Source: Panonychus citri (Eukaryota > Arthropoda > Arachnida > Trombidiformes > Tetranychidae). From it: a stretch of DNA of 64,000 bases. The notes under the pieces are model-generated. The model was not told where the DNA came from, did no database searches, and was given only the letters and a program-made list of their open reading frames with translations. The stretch lies in NCBI RefSeq assembly GCF_014898815.1, contig NW_026515546.1, forward strand, positions 3,458,501 through 3,522,500, in the 5' to 3' direction. Below, piece by piece: positions 29,801-39,300 of the stretch (its first letter is position 1; the number at the start of each line of letters is the position of its first letter). The translations under genes and the position numbers were made by a program.

Positions 29801-30669
29801 CTACTGACAGAGAGGGAAGTGAAACCGGAAACTCAGCGGTAACCAATGTTTTCGTTTATGTTTTACCGGAAACTCGTATGGTTTTATTTGTAGCCGATTC
29901 TGAGCCGATAACAGTTGAAAGACGAACCGGTGAAGTGCTAGGTTTCCTATCTAATGTAACGGGTTATAATGTTAAAATGGCTAAACTTGAGCCTCACATG
30001 GAAGGTGAAGTTCAAGAAGCCCATTCAACTGACCTTTTCTTGTATGCCGTTAACCCGGAAACCAATGATATTGTTGACACTGATACTCTACTTGAAGCAT
30101 TCCGTCAAAAGTCACATTCAATTGTTGATAATTTAAGATCATTCAAAATCCGCCGTATTCAGGGTGTTACAGTTCAAGAGAAAATTAGTCACATGGGTGC
30201 AACTGAGATCGCAATCATCGCCCTTTCATCGGTCATCTTTTTAGGAACCATATTGGCCATCGCTCTACTTTGCTCATCATGTAAGGAGCGAAAATTACAC
30301 AAGGAACATTCTGCTTGGGAGCAACAACGATTATATTCAACAATTAAAAATCCACTGATGACCAAATGTATCAGTAACCCTTATGGAACTAGAGAACTGC
30401 CCAATGGTCATAGTACATCGACCTATTCTACAGGCGATGGGATAGGGTAAGAATCGAAATCTATTGATAAATGCGATTATTCCCTCGATTTTTTCTTCTA
30501 TAATTCCCGTTAATTAATCGACTAATTATCTTTTCGTTTGTTTGGTTATTCATTTAGTGGCCCTGGTTATTCACGAGCTTCTGGTCGTTCAGTCCGTTCG
30601 GCCTGCACTGGTACAAGTTGGTCTTCTCATAAATCTCAAAACTCTGGAAGCCCAGCAACTGAATTATAG
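2828..30669 (+). CDS. Giant cadherin, CDH23-like (about 27 EC repeats, MAD, TM, PDZ-ligand tail); 5' end missing
   Basis: A calcium-dependent adhesion receptor at the cell surface. Sixteen exons join in frame: 2828-2927, 3301-3410, 7016-12523, 12593-12773, 13574-13692, 14411-14614, 14683-14781, 14860-15688, 21567-21661, 21884-22024, 22091-22193, 22913-23170, 23313-23461, 25747-26262, 29635-30446, 30558-30669. All introns are GT-AG and all phases agree. The product (about 3,110 aa visible) has about 26 EC linkers of the DxNDNxPxF type with DRE and AxDxD calcium motifs, a final EC27, a roughly 100-residue membrane-adjacent domain (from PETRMVLFVA), a TM helix (about 30205-30282) and a short tail ending ATEL. 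Known: vertebrate CDH23 has 27 ECs, MAD28, one TM and a C-terminal ITEL that binds harmonin PDZ domains. Inference: this is an arthropod cadherin-23 relative; other large arthropod cadherins (Cad87A, Cad88C, Cad89D types) are not excluded. The start codon is not seen. Confidence 0.9.
3301..3410 (+). CDS. Cadherin exon 2: middle of first EC repeat
   Basis: Acceptor CAG at 3298-3300, donor GTAAGA at 3411. It encodes the FxxxxxTGELFL strand of the repeat and ends in phase 0 with LSLQIQ, which continues directly into ATQVDNPL of exon 3. No stop or frame break occurs across the join. Confidence 0.85.
3411..7015. other. Cadherin intron 2 (3.6 kb)
   Basis: Bounded by GTAAGA and TTTACAG. AT-rich with short AC and ATT runs (about 6450, 6900). 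A segment at about 5300-5515 is less AT-rich and open on the minus strand but could not be assigned to a family. Confidence 0.7.
7016..12523 (+). CDS. Cadherin exon 3: 5.5-kb exon with EC1 end through most of EC18
   Basis: Acceptor TTTACAG just before 7016; donor GGTAAAT at 12524. It is open for 1,836 codons. It contains 17 EC boundaries, among them KDINDNSPEF, LDANDNNPQF, EDINDNPPFF, LDVNDNAPTF, ADVNDHPPTF, MDENDNPPRF, NDVNDNPPQI, EDVNDNNPVF and LDENDWTPTF, each about 100-110 residues apart. Several linkers are degenerate (EC12, EC14, EC15). The reading frame extends 63 bases into the upstream intron, but the splice join to exon 2 is clean, so the apparent methionine at 6953 is not the start. 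Confidence 0.95.
12593..12773 (+). CDS. Cadherin exon 4: end of EC18, start of EC19
   Basis: Follows a 69-bp intron. It encodes VVIQDINDTPPKF, a canonical calcium linker, then the opening strands of EC19 up to FAKSTGK. It ends in phase 1 at a GTAAGT donor. Confidence 0.9.
12774..14410. other. Cadherin introns 4 and 5 (800 and 718 bp) around exon 5
   Basis: Apart from exon 5 (13574-13692) this stretch is AT-rich with A runs and CAA repeats near 13890-13920. I see no gene, RNA or structured repeat. Confidence 0.7.
13574..13692 (+). CDS. Cadherin exon 5: EC19 body
   Basis: Acceptor TTCTAG before 13574. It encodes FEIDPLTGVVNVSRPLDI, the usual FxIDxxTGxVxxxxxLD segment. Donor GTTAGT at 13693; phase 0. 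The 800-bp intron before it holds nothing recognisable. Confidence 0.88.
14411..14614 (+). CDS. Cadherin exon 6: EC19 end, EC20 start
   Basis: Acceptor TTTAG before 14411, donor GTAAGA at 14615. The EC19-EC20 boundary reads REAEERDPRF in place of DxNDNxPxF, so the usual calcium ligands are missing here. EC20 begins YRFAVPENMAG. Confidence 0.85.
14683..14781 (+). CDS. Cadherin exon 7: EC20 body
   Basis: A 99-nt exon between a 68-bp and a 78-bp intron. It encodes GEIFTKRGLDREKKAKYVFT, holding the LDRE calcium motif. Phase 0 on both sides. Confidence 0.88.
14860..15688 (+). CDS. Cadherin exon 8: EC20 end, EC21, EC22, start of EC23
   Basis: Acceptor CTTAG before 14860, donor GTAAGT at 15689, ends in phase 1. 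It contains three linkers, LDVNDEIPTF, EDENDNPPIF and VDVNDHKPTF, and the LDRES motif. It is followed by a 5.9-kb intron. Confidence 0.92.
15689..21566. other. Cadherin intron 8 (5.9 kb)
   Basis: Very AT-rich. It holds a GA run (about 17823-17852), a CAT run (about 18108-18134), GAT/ATC runs on both strands (about 19390-19620, 20010-20040, 20458-20485) and TC tracts (about 20838-20855). Short open frames here are low-complexity translations of these repeats. No gene recognised. Confidence 0.75.
17823..17852. repeat. (GA)n microsatellite
   Basis: About 15 GA units inside cadherin intron 8. Confidence 0.9.
21567..21661 (+). CDS. Cadherin exon 9: EC23 body
   Basis: Acceptor TTTTCAG before 21567, donor GTAAGT at 21662. 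With the phase-1 base of exon 8 it reads DFPFTIDIHTGELFANGKID, then the DRE motif. Finding the expected strand across a 5.9-kb intron with matching phase supports the join. Confidence 0.88.
21884..22024 (+). CDS. Cadherin exon 10: EC23 end, EC24 start
   Basis: Acceptor TTTAG before 21884, donor GTGAAT at 22025. It encodes ALDYGEP, then the linker KDINDEKPRFF and the opening of EC24 (AHVPENLDPGYK). Phase 0 on both sides. Confidence 0.9.
22091..22193 (+). CDS. Cadherin exon 11: EC24 body
   Basis: Follows a 66-bp intron. It encodes AAYDPDLGENGQVFYKLG, the calcium-site core of EC24, and ends in phase 1 at GTAAAG. Confidence 0.88.
22194..22912. other. Cadherin intron 11 (719 bp)
   Basis: AT-rich, with a TC-rich stretch near 22718-22750. 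Nothing else recognised. Confidence 0.7.
22913..23170 (+). CDS. Cadherin exon 12: EC24 end, EC25 start
   Basis: Acceptor ACAG before 22913, donor GTAAGT at 23171, phase 1 on both sides. The EC24-EC25 boundary reads ADTRDAVPDF, missing the NDN core. EC25 opens YTLEVAENAKVGDTV. The open frame begins a little upstream in the intron; that part is not coding. Confidence 0.88.
23313..23461 (+). CDS. Cadherin exon 13: EC25 body
   Basis: Acceptor CTAG before 23313, donor GTAAAT at 23462. It encodes DTFTVDTSTGRVKLAKPLD and AEDDSDPPKFDTAE. Ends in phase 0. A 2.3-kb simple-repeat-rich intron follows. Confidence 0.88.
23462..25746. other. Cadherin intron 13 (2.3 kb)
   Basis: GAT runs (about 24443-24465, 24990-25012), a TC run (about 24682-24700) and many CATCATCAT stretches in the pyrimidine-rich 3' half. 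An open frame at 25112-25381 is low-complexity Ser/Leu/Phe translation and is not a gene. Confidence 0.7.
25747..26262 (+). CDS. Cadherin exon 14: EC25 end, EC26 with Ser-rich insert, EC27 start
   Basis: Acceptor TTAG before 25747, donor GTAAGC at 26263. The EC25-EC26 boundary has no DxNDN motif (INILIGTGQGVRLF). EC26 keeps DRE and the linker DDENDNSPIF but carries a serine-rich insertion (about 26053-26100) after a KR dipeptide. EC27 starts near the 3' end and continues in exon 15 as KLM-ATDADSGINS. Confidence 0.88.
26263..29634. other. Cadherin intron 14 (3.4 kb)
   Basis: AT-rich with GAT/CAT runs (about 26770-26790, 28718-28742), ATT runs and a CATGATGATGATCATCATG palindrome near 28764. 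No gene recognised. Confidence 0.7.
29635..30446 (+). CDS. Cadherin exon 15: EC27, membrane-adjacent domain, TM helix, tail start
   Basis: Acceptor CCATAG before 29635, donor GTAAGA at 30447, ends in phase 2. It encodes ATDADSGINSAIRYEI, the final EC strands ending NVFVYVL, a membrane-adjacent domain with the alternating strand/helix pattern LFVADSEPITVE and LFLYAVNPET, then a TM helix IAIIALSSVIFLGTILAIAL with a CSSCKERK stop-transfer sequence and the first part of the tail with a SNPYG motif. Confidence 0.92.
30558..30669 (+). CDS. Cadherin exon 16: C-terminal tail ending ATEL and stop
   Basis: Acceptor TTTAG before 30558. The split codon restores GGT and the frame reads GPGYSRASGRSVRS onward, rich in Ser and Gly, to SPATEL and TAG at 30667-30669. 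The last three residues TEL fit the class I PDZ-ligand rule (S/T-x-hydrophobic) and match the last three of vertebrate CDH23 (ITEL). Confidence 0.85.
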
Positions 30670-32612
30670 CAATAAATGAATTCTGATTTTCACGAACAAT
30701 CAGCAATTAGGAAATACTAATAATATAAATCATTAGATAGAAAATGATAATTTTGTCATATCTTGAGTCTCTTTCTCATAATCATCATCATAATCATCAT
30801 CATCACCATCATCGTCATCATCGTCATCATCATTTACATCAATCATCGTGCCTTATTTTTTTCTCAAGCTAAAATTATATCATCATGAAAAACTATATCT
30901 TAATTAATACTATTAATATATTAATTGTTGTTAACTAGTATTCAGAGATTTTAACCATCATTAAGATAAAAATATATAATTGTATTGATGTTTGGGGATG
31001 AAAACTCATCACCGTTAATATATAACTGTAAATATCATCCATCCCACTCTCCTCATCCTCATCCTCATCCCTGATAATCAAACGGATCCACAAAACCCCA
31101 ATCCCATTTTCTTGATGAAAAAAATTATCCCTTCAACCTTTTGTTGTTACTTTTGATTAGGGATACGAAAAATGAACATTTAATTAAAAATAAATTGTAA
31201 CAATTAAGAGATTAATCTTATATCAAAAGTCATTGCTTTCCATTTGTTTAATTAATTTAATTGAATTTTACAATTTTTCAGTTAATTAAGATCAGCATCT
31301 TAGTTGATTTTTACAAAAAGAAAACGAAACAAAAAAAACACCAAATAAGATGGAGAGAGATTGGGAAAAGGTCAAAGGTAATCGGATGATAAAGTTACAC
31401 TTTGAAGGTTAATGATTAACAATTAATTAATTGATGTTGGTGATTAATTGTTCTGTATATTATATTGATTAACAAAATTGATTTTGATACAATTTATTTG
31501 TTATTCACCATTAAGAGTAACTGTCAACCCCTTGTAAGGACAATTAAGCTTTGACTTGGAAATTGATTTACAATTAGTTAATCAGTTGATTAACCTTTTC
31601 TTGATGATGTATTGTTAATTATTTTTACAATTCGTAATTATAATTAAAAGTTAATTGGTGTGTGTGTTGTATTATTTAAGATGATGATGATTTAGATTCA
31701 ATCAACTTGTTTAATTCATTTTGTTTGATTTGATTTGTTTTTTTTTGCCTTAATTTTTGATGTTTTTACCAAATTAATCAACAATTAACATTAATATTTA
31801 CAATCAGCTGATGACCATAATTATATCACATCTTCACTTGATCACTTTTTAATTGGGTTAAATTATTTTCTCAATCAGTTTTAATCTTTAATCATGATTA
31901 AATTGTGGTAAATAATCATAATAATAACTTTGATATATAAACTTTTTTTTTCGTTTAATTTGTTTTTTTTTCTTGTTTTCCTAATTGTTGTTGATTAAAA
32001 GTTGATTAACTTTCAGAGGATTTTTAAAGAGAGACATAGTAAATCAGTATAAATGAAAAGATAAGTTTGTTTGTTAATTGGTTCCGTTAATTGTTGATTG
32101 GTGTTAAAGGTTAAAAATATCATGATGATCACAATTAAATCTTATAATTGTTGATTGAAAGTTAATCAATAAGGTGGAGACTTGATCAATTGATGTTTGT
32201 TGTTGTTCAATCAATCAGAGAGGAAACGGAAATGATAAATTGATTATAATCTGAATCTGTTTCTTATTTGGCACTTTAAGTTAATTGAATAACAAATAGA
32301 GAGAGAAAGAGATAATTAAAACTAATAACAATTTAATAATGATTAACAATTTAAGATAAACTGAGTTTATATGTATATTAGACTAAGAGACAAAATAAAA
32401 ATAATCCAATTTCTGTCTGAAGAAACGGAAATTATCATTAAGATTAAGATCCAAAGGATTAAGAAGCAATTTAATCTGATACTAAGTTCATTTCCGTTTC
32501 CTCTTTGTCTCAAGTTCCCTCTCCACCCTGAAGATTTACTCTTATTGTTGTTGTTGTTGTGTTTAACTGACTGAGTGTTTTAATCGGGATATTGTTATTA
32601 TCGTTGCTGTTG
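30670..32612. other. Convergent intergenic region between cadherin and GPCR
   Basis: Both genes end here, so it should hold both 3' UTRs. A CAT/CGT-rich run lies at about 30780-30845. AATAAA at 31189-31194 is a possible cadherin polyadenylation signal; an earlier AATAAA at 30671 is too close to the stop codon to be the likely one. No other gene is seen. Confidence 0.6.
31189..31194 (+). promoter_or_regulatory. Possible polyadenylation signal AATAAA for the cadherin
   Basis: Canonical hexamer about 520 bp after the stop codon. In such AT-rich DNA the hexamer is expected often by chance. Confidence 0.25.
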
Positions 32613-33375
32613 TTACCTCATTGCAGCAATTGAATTGATATACTCACACTGAGTGTCCACCCGACCGGTATAACGATTGGTTGACCTTTGGGTGGTTCGA
32701 TTGTAATAAGTTGATATTGAATTATCATAACGAACGGCACCACAACATTTACGGGACTTAACGATTGCGGCGAAACCTTTACGATACTTTTTATGAAAGA
32801 AAGCGTACAAAATGGGATTAATACAACTATTAGATGCTCCCAACCATTGGGCGATCGGTGCCATGGTCATAAAAATTTTCTCCTCCAGGGAATTGTCCTC
32901 TAAAACTCCACCCAATTTAAAACGAGCGAAAATAATATACAAGGGTAACCAAGAGATGACAAAAATGACCACAACAACGATCATCATTTTGGCCACTTTT
33001 AATTTTGACCTTTGCATGACCAGTTCCATTTGGGTGTTGATATTTTTACCTGTTTTCATTCCCGTTTCACCGGGTATATGTCGACGCCACACTTTCAACC
33101 AAATGGCGATATAACAACAGGTAATGACGGTTAAAGGTATCAGGTAACAAAGGAATAGATTTGCGGTCAGAAAATAGATTCGTTCAGAATATTCATCGGG
33201 CCAGGATTCGACACAGAACATCATCTCAGAGTGAGTGTTTGGTATCGGGTGAAGGGTGAAATAAAGAGCCCAGGGAAAGGCCACCGCAAGTGAGAATAAC
33301 CAAATAATTATGATCATTCGACGAGCGCATTTTCGGGACATTTGACACTTTAACGGGTAACAAATTGCTAAAAAT
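32613..33375 (-). CDS. GPCR exon 3: TM4-TM7 and C-tail
   Basis: Acceptor GAATAG, after which AG plus A completes Arg and the frame reads FLAICYPLKCQMSRKCARR. It carries TM4 to TM7 and a tail of about 60 residues with RKCC, Ser/Thr/Tyr-rich sequence and stop at 32613. The open frame continues upstream into the intron (to about 33467); that part is not coding. Confidence 0.92.
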
Positions 33376-36300
33376 CTATTCGAGGAAAAAATTGTCGAAA
33401 ATGAGAAGAGAGAAAAAAAATTCGATAAAAGAAAATTATTATCAATAATATTAGTTTTTCTTTCCAAAGTTAATTAGTGAACATTTCATGATAATACTTT
33501 CGATTCTCTCAACAATTAACCATCTCTCCTCCTCTTTACTGATAATTAGCTATTAATTGATGACGAATGGCTTTTAATTGTTCCAATTTAATTGTAACCG
33601 AGTCTCTCCCTTGTGATTATATTGATTGAATTTAGTTAATTGTTTGGTAAAGTTCAATAATCTTGAGGATTAGTATTTTTTTTCTCGCTATTTCAAAATT
33701 AATTACATTTATTGTTAATTGTTACTACACTGATTTCTGATTACAATATTATCCTTAATTTATACTTATTGATTTTTCCGCAATTTAATAATAAAATGCT
33801 CACTGATTATTATGATTAATTTAGTTGAGTGTTAATGATGAAAATAAATGTTGTTAAGATGAGAAAGTAAAATTCATTAATTGTAACAATTTACATTTAA
33901 TTATAATCTAATGACAACTTGGAATTACCAGATGATTGTGATTACTTTAATTATCACAATCAGTCTGTCAGTTAATTAGTCTGACAATTTACTAATTATC
34001 CAGAGAATCTTCAATATCATTAGAACAATTTCTTTTTCTCTAAAAAAAAGTTCTGATTCATTCTCATCATCAGAAAATTCTGAATAAAGAGTTTCACTTT
34101 TTTCTTGCTCTTTCGAATATTGAATGAGTCATAATAATAATATTCTGATTTCTACCAGATCATCAGATTCATGATAGAACTTCATGAGTAATCATGTTCT
34201 CGATATGTCCAGAGTTTTTTTTTGTTTCTTTCCAACTTGAATCTTCTTGAATATGAACTTGAATTGGAAATCTGATTCAATTGATTGATGCAAGTTCAAT
34301 TTCAAAGTTACGATTCATCATGAATTATCATGATGATTGCGGTTCTAAATGAATGATGAGGTTAAAATGTTCCAAATGATGTATTGAAATTGAATATTTG
34401 TCGAGCGATTCAATCAATAAAAAGAATGAGATTCTCATTGTAAATTGTAATTCGAAATGGGAATTGATTTAGTGGGCGAATTTAAATGTTTCTATTTTCA
34501 GGTATTATCGTTAAGAATTATTATTATCAAGATACATTGAACTTGAACTGAACTTTGAATAAATGATTCAAATGGTTTTCGTTTCTATCCAAATAATAAA
34601 AACTTCAACTTGAATCGAGAATTATTGTCAACCAATTTATTGATTTTCTATCGATTTTATCGAAAATCCAACTTGAAATAATATTAATTGATTGAGTGTT
34701 GACATTAAATTACCATCATCAGTTAATTACATTTTCCTTTAATTATCTAACTTACTTTGTTTCTGTTTTTATACCTTGACAGTTAAGTTAATTGAGTTTT
34801 CCAATTCTCCCATGGAATCAGGTTCAGAATCAATGATTCCGATAATTTCTGATGATTCTTATGTTTGTAATAACCATATAAAGGAGGAGAAGTAAAAAAA
34901 AAGCTGCTTCCTGATTATCATCTTGATTAATTCAATCAGAATGATTGTCTTGTGTTAATTTGATGATGATTAAACTTAACTAATACAACGATCAAAGGTT
35001 CATCATGATCAGAATCATGATCATAATTATCATGATACGTTGACCTGATCGTCAGGTAAGGTACACAAGGAAAAGAGTATAAAAACCAGTGGGAAAAAAG
35101 GTAATTAATTAATTCATTGAATCATAATTATTAATCGTAATGACAACTGATCATCTGATTGTGATCATACAGCATTTAAGGCTTTATAATCCGGAAGAGA
35201 TTCTCAGCCTGACAATTAACAATAATTTTGCCCATCAATCTAATAGTCTACATATCAAGCTGAGTTAATTGTTTGATTATTTAGTTAACAATTAAATCTT
35301 CATCAGGAAGTGATGGAAGTCAAAGTTTTTAATACTTTTCTCGTTGAGCTTTAGTTGTATCATTGAATAGTATTGAATTGCGACTTGCATTGTTAATTTA
35401 TTGGTGGTTTCATCTTTGATTATGGTTTTCATAATTTTCATTCAAAACTCAGCTGATTCATTTAGATGATGATAATAGTTATGATTATTGTCAAATCGAA
35501 ATGATAAATGAGATAAAGAAAAGGTTGAATTGTGAATTTTTTTGCCTCATAGATTCTGATTCATTGGCGCATCATCAGAATGACTTTTTTGATTCTGATG
35601 AACATGATAATGATAAGTCAATGCTCTAAGTGAGAGAGAGAGAGAGAGAGAGATGCTGATGTTGATAAAGATGCGGAGCAAGTTCAATGGGCCAGAATAA
35701 GATAGGATAGGAAAGAAGGAGGAAGAAGATGGGGATGATATAAAAAGAAAGATGTTTTCTCTCTTTCTTTTATTATCTTCATCTTATTATAATAATATTT
35801 CGGTTTCATGGTCCAGGGTAAGGTCAATGTTACAGGGAATCAAAAGAAAGTGATAATAAAAGATGAGGAAGAGGAGGAGGAGGAAGGGATATGATGCTGG
35901 TGGTGGTGGTGGAAAGTGAAAAAGTTACTAAAATAATGATTTCGTTAATCATTATCATCGATAATTGTTATTCCAATTATCATTATTATTCATTCATTTA
36001 TTCATCCTGATTGCTGACAATCAACTAGATTAAACTCCCACATGATAACCATCCTCATAATTTATTCAATAAAATCATAATTCAGCTTCACCATTTCCTC
36101 ATCCCTTATTTTCTGGTTTATTTCCGTTTCCTTTTTCTGTCTCATTACAATTGATTCTCTTTCATATAATGTGTGTATATCACTTTTTTTGGGTATCCAT
36201 TCATTGGTACCTCAATGTCCACCACCATGTCCAACACCATCACCTTCATGATAAATCATTAATCATCATCATGATGAGATGAGCAATTGATTCATTTTGA

Positions 36301-39300
36301 GATGAAATTTTGATTCTCTTTGAAAACTTTTTTTTTATCTTGTTCGTTATGATAAAGTTGAAAGGGTGTAACTAATCACCATGGTGATTAATCATTAATC
36401 ACAAATGTAATCTATTTAATTACCATCATCAAAGTTTGATAACAAATTTACATTTCAAATTAACCGCTAACTCGTGCTAACGGTAAAAACTACAATCAAA
36501 TTAAATTTCAATTAAAATTCAATTACCTTGCTTGTCTTGATCAAACATTAGGCATAAAAACAATTAACTAAGTACTACCTTTGCAATTAATTAACTACTC
36601 AAGTTTTAGATTTTGATTGATATCAAACCTTTACTGTGATATAATTTTACAATCAACTGTCAATTAAATTGTAATAAATTTTTTTCCAATCACTTTCAGG
36701 TTAACAGTTTAATCAACTTTTCCAATTAATCAAGTGAACAAGTAGATCAATCAAAAGTTCAATTGATTGATCATGAAGATCATGGAAAAGTTATCAAAAA
36801 ATTAACGGAAATTTTTTTCGTCTGAAGAAAAAAAAAGTTCACTCAAAAGTTCAGACTAATAGTTGATTCAGTTTCATGATATAATCTCAATCCATCTGAA
36901 GATTGACACCTAGACTCATTGGTTAACATCCTAGACTAAAGGAAAAAAAATCTCCATGAAATTATCTCCCCTGAATTCAAGGTGTATGTATATTTGAATG
37001 AGTAATTCTGTTGATCAATCTGTTGAATGAAAGTTTTTCATGAAAGCTAATTCCAAATATTAGAAACACTTACTAATACATAAATCCGACAATCAATCAT
37101 GATTTAAACTCAAGTCTGTAGCTTCTGAATTATCTGAATAAAAAGAGAAAAAAATATGAAATTTATGAAGAATCATTAACATGATGATAACCGATCAATT
37201 GAATTCGGAATACCCTGAACTTGAACTTGACAATGAGACTAAACGAAGAGGAAAAAAAAATCAATCAATTCCATGTATTCATGAGCCTGAACGAATAATA
37301 AACCAAAGTGAATGGAAAATATTGACTCTCACAATTTGAAAAAGGAATCATTATCTTCACCATGATGGTCATGATAGTTTCTCAATGAATTTCATATTTA
37401 TTTTTTCACTCTCCATCTTATTTTGAGGAGAAAACAGAAACTTCAATTCAATCGAGTTGGATCATTATCTCTTGGATAACAATGAACACACTCATAACTC
37501 TGGTCAAGAACTGAACTATCATCATGAAAAAGGGGATGTAAATAAATGTTATCGTTTTACATTTGAATCATTTATGAAGTATCAACATCATCAGGAGCTG
37601 GAAACATGGTGAAAACAATTGATTTCCCTTGGAATCCATTTACTGGACATTAAACTCACAATCCATGATAATAATGTATAAACAAAGTACAGAAGTAGTA
37701 AAAAAAAAATAACAAATAACTATTCAATTTAATTCAGTTCAGTTCAGTTCAGTTCAGTGTATTATTATTGTTACAATAATAATGCAGAAATAAATAAAAA
37801 AAAAGTTCATGATGTAAACTTGTTGTTTTTTCAAATTCAAGATCAACACGAATTAAGCTGAGTATTCAAATATTATCCAAATAGTTTGCAAATTTGTGAT
37901 GATTTCATGATGATTGTTTCATGAGTTACTTTGTCTTATCATGGAGATTGAATTTTTATATATATTAAAATGAAACATTTCCCATGTATTAATAGTATAT
38001 GAACATATGAATTAAATTGAATAAAATGTGAGGGAGGGAAAAGTGTTTAGGAAAAGTTTTAAAGGATTTGCTCATGTTATTCATGGAGAGATTCATTTCT
38101 CTTCACTCTGTGTGATTGATTGTTCTTGAGTTTGATGAGATAGCCTGAGAAAATCATGGTTAACAATAGTTGGTGAGTATTCTTGTGCTGATGATACACT
38201 CATATGATGAGACATGAGAATGAGGAGGAAGAAGATGATGAGAGAGAGAGAAAAAAAGTTCCAAGAGAGAGACAGAGAGAGATTACAGAAAAGTAACTAT
38301 CAACAAAGTATATTTATTATAACAAAAGGAATAAGGATAAGCTAAGGATTTCCCACCACAAACCAACATCACACCATTATCATGAAAAACTCTGAGTTTC
38401 ATGGTTACATTCACCATCAATTTGATAACAATAACATCAAGTATATATATCAGATTAGCTTGTAACACTATGATTGTCACTTCAGAGTCTCGTCAAAGAT
38501 TCAAGCTCATGAACTTTTTTTTCCTTCTCATCTCTTTGTTCATCATCATCATCATTATCTTTCAACTTTATCATTATTTTTCTATTCATTTTCAAGGTCA
38601 TTATATATCAGGTTTCATTGACCTTTTCCCTCTCAATTACATGATATGCAAATCGTATCCAAAGGTGGCAAAATTTTTCGAAAAACTTTTTTTTTCTTCT
38701 ACTAGAAACTGAAAGAAAAATTAATCGTCTTGTTATCTGATTACTGGTGGTGGCAAATTTGAACACCATGAAATTAATAATATGCATATGTTTATCATTC
38801 TAAATCAATTGATCATCCTCATCTTCAGCATCATCATGGATGATGAATCATGATGAATATGAGCAACTATTAAAAATGCATTAAAGTTGAATGAACATGT
38901 AACTGATTAATGAATGTTACCTGAATTCTGAGAGTAAATTACATTCTCATCTTCATCTTGGTGATATTTACATTTTGATAGTCTCTTTTTTTTCAAATCT
39001 TCTTCCCTCAAAAAGCCGGTGGGTGGATTTAGTAGAATGAGGGTGGGATGGGAATAGTGAAAATCTCGTTTCATCATGTACGATGGATATATGAACAATT
39101 CTGCGGAAAAAAGTTCTGAACTGTTTTTCTTCATCCCTCCTTACGGTTAAAATTAATCGTCTATCATTTTTATCCGCTCAGATTTAGGTCAATATTGGAT
39201 CGAGAGAGAAATCTTTAAGTTTTTACTTTGAATTTTAAAGCCCCAGAACTTTGGGTAACATGTCTGAATAATATTTCTCAACTGAACTTCATCTAAATAT

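Noticed and set aside
33376..33467. N-terminal extension of the last GPCR exon
   Set aside because: Low-complexity translation of intron; the AG acceptor at 33376-33377 gives the expected DR-F join with exon 2.
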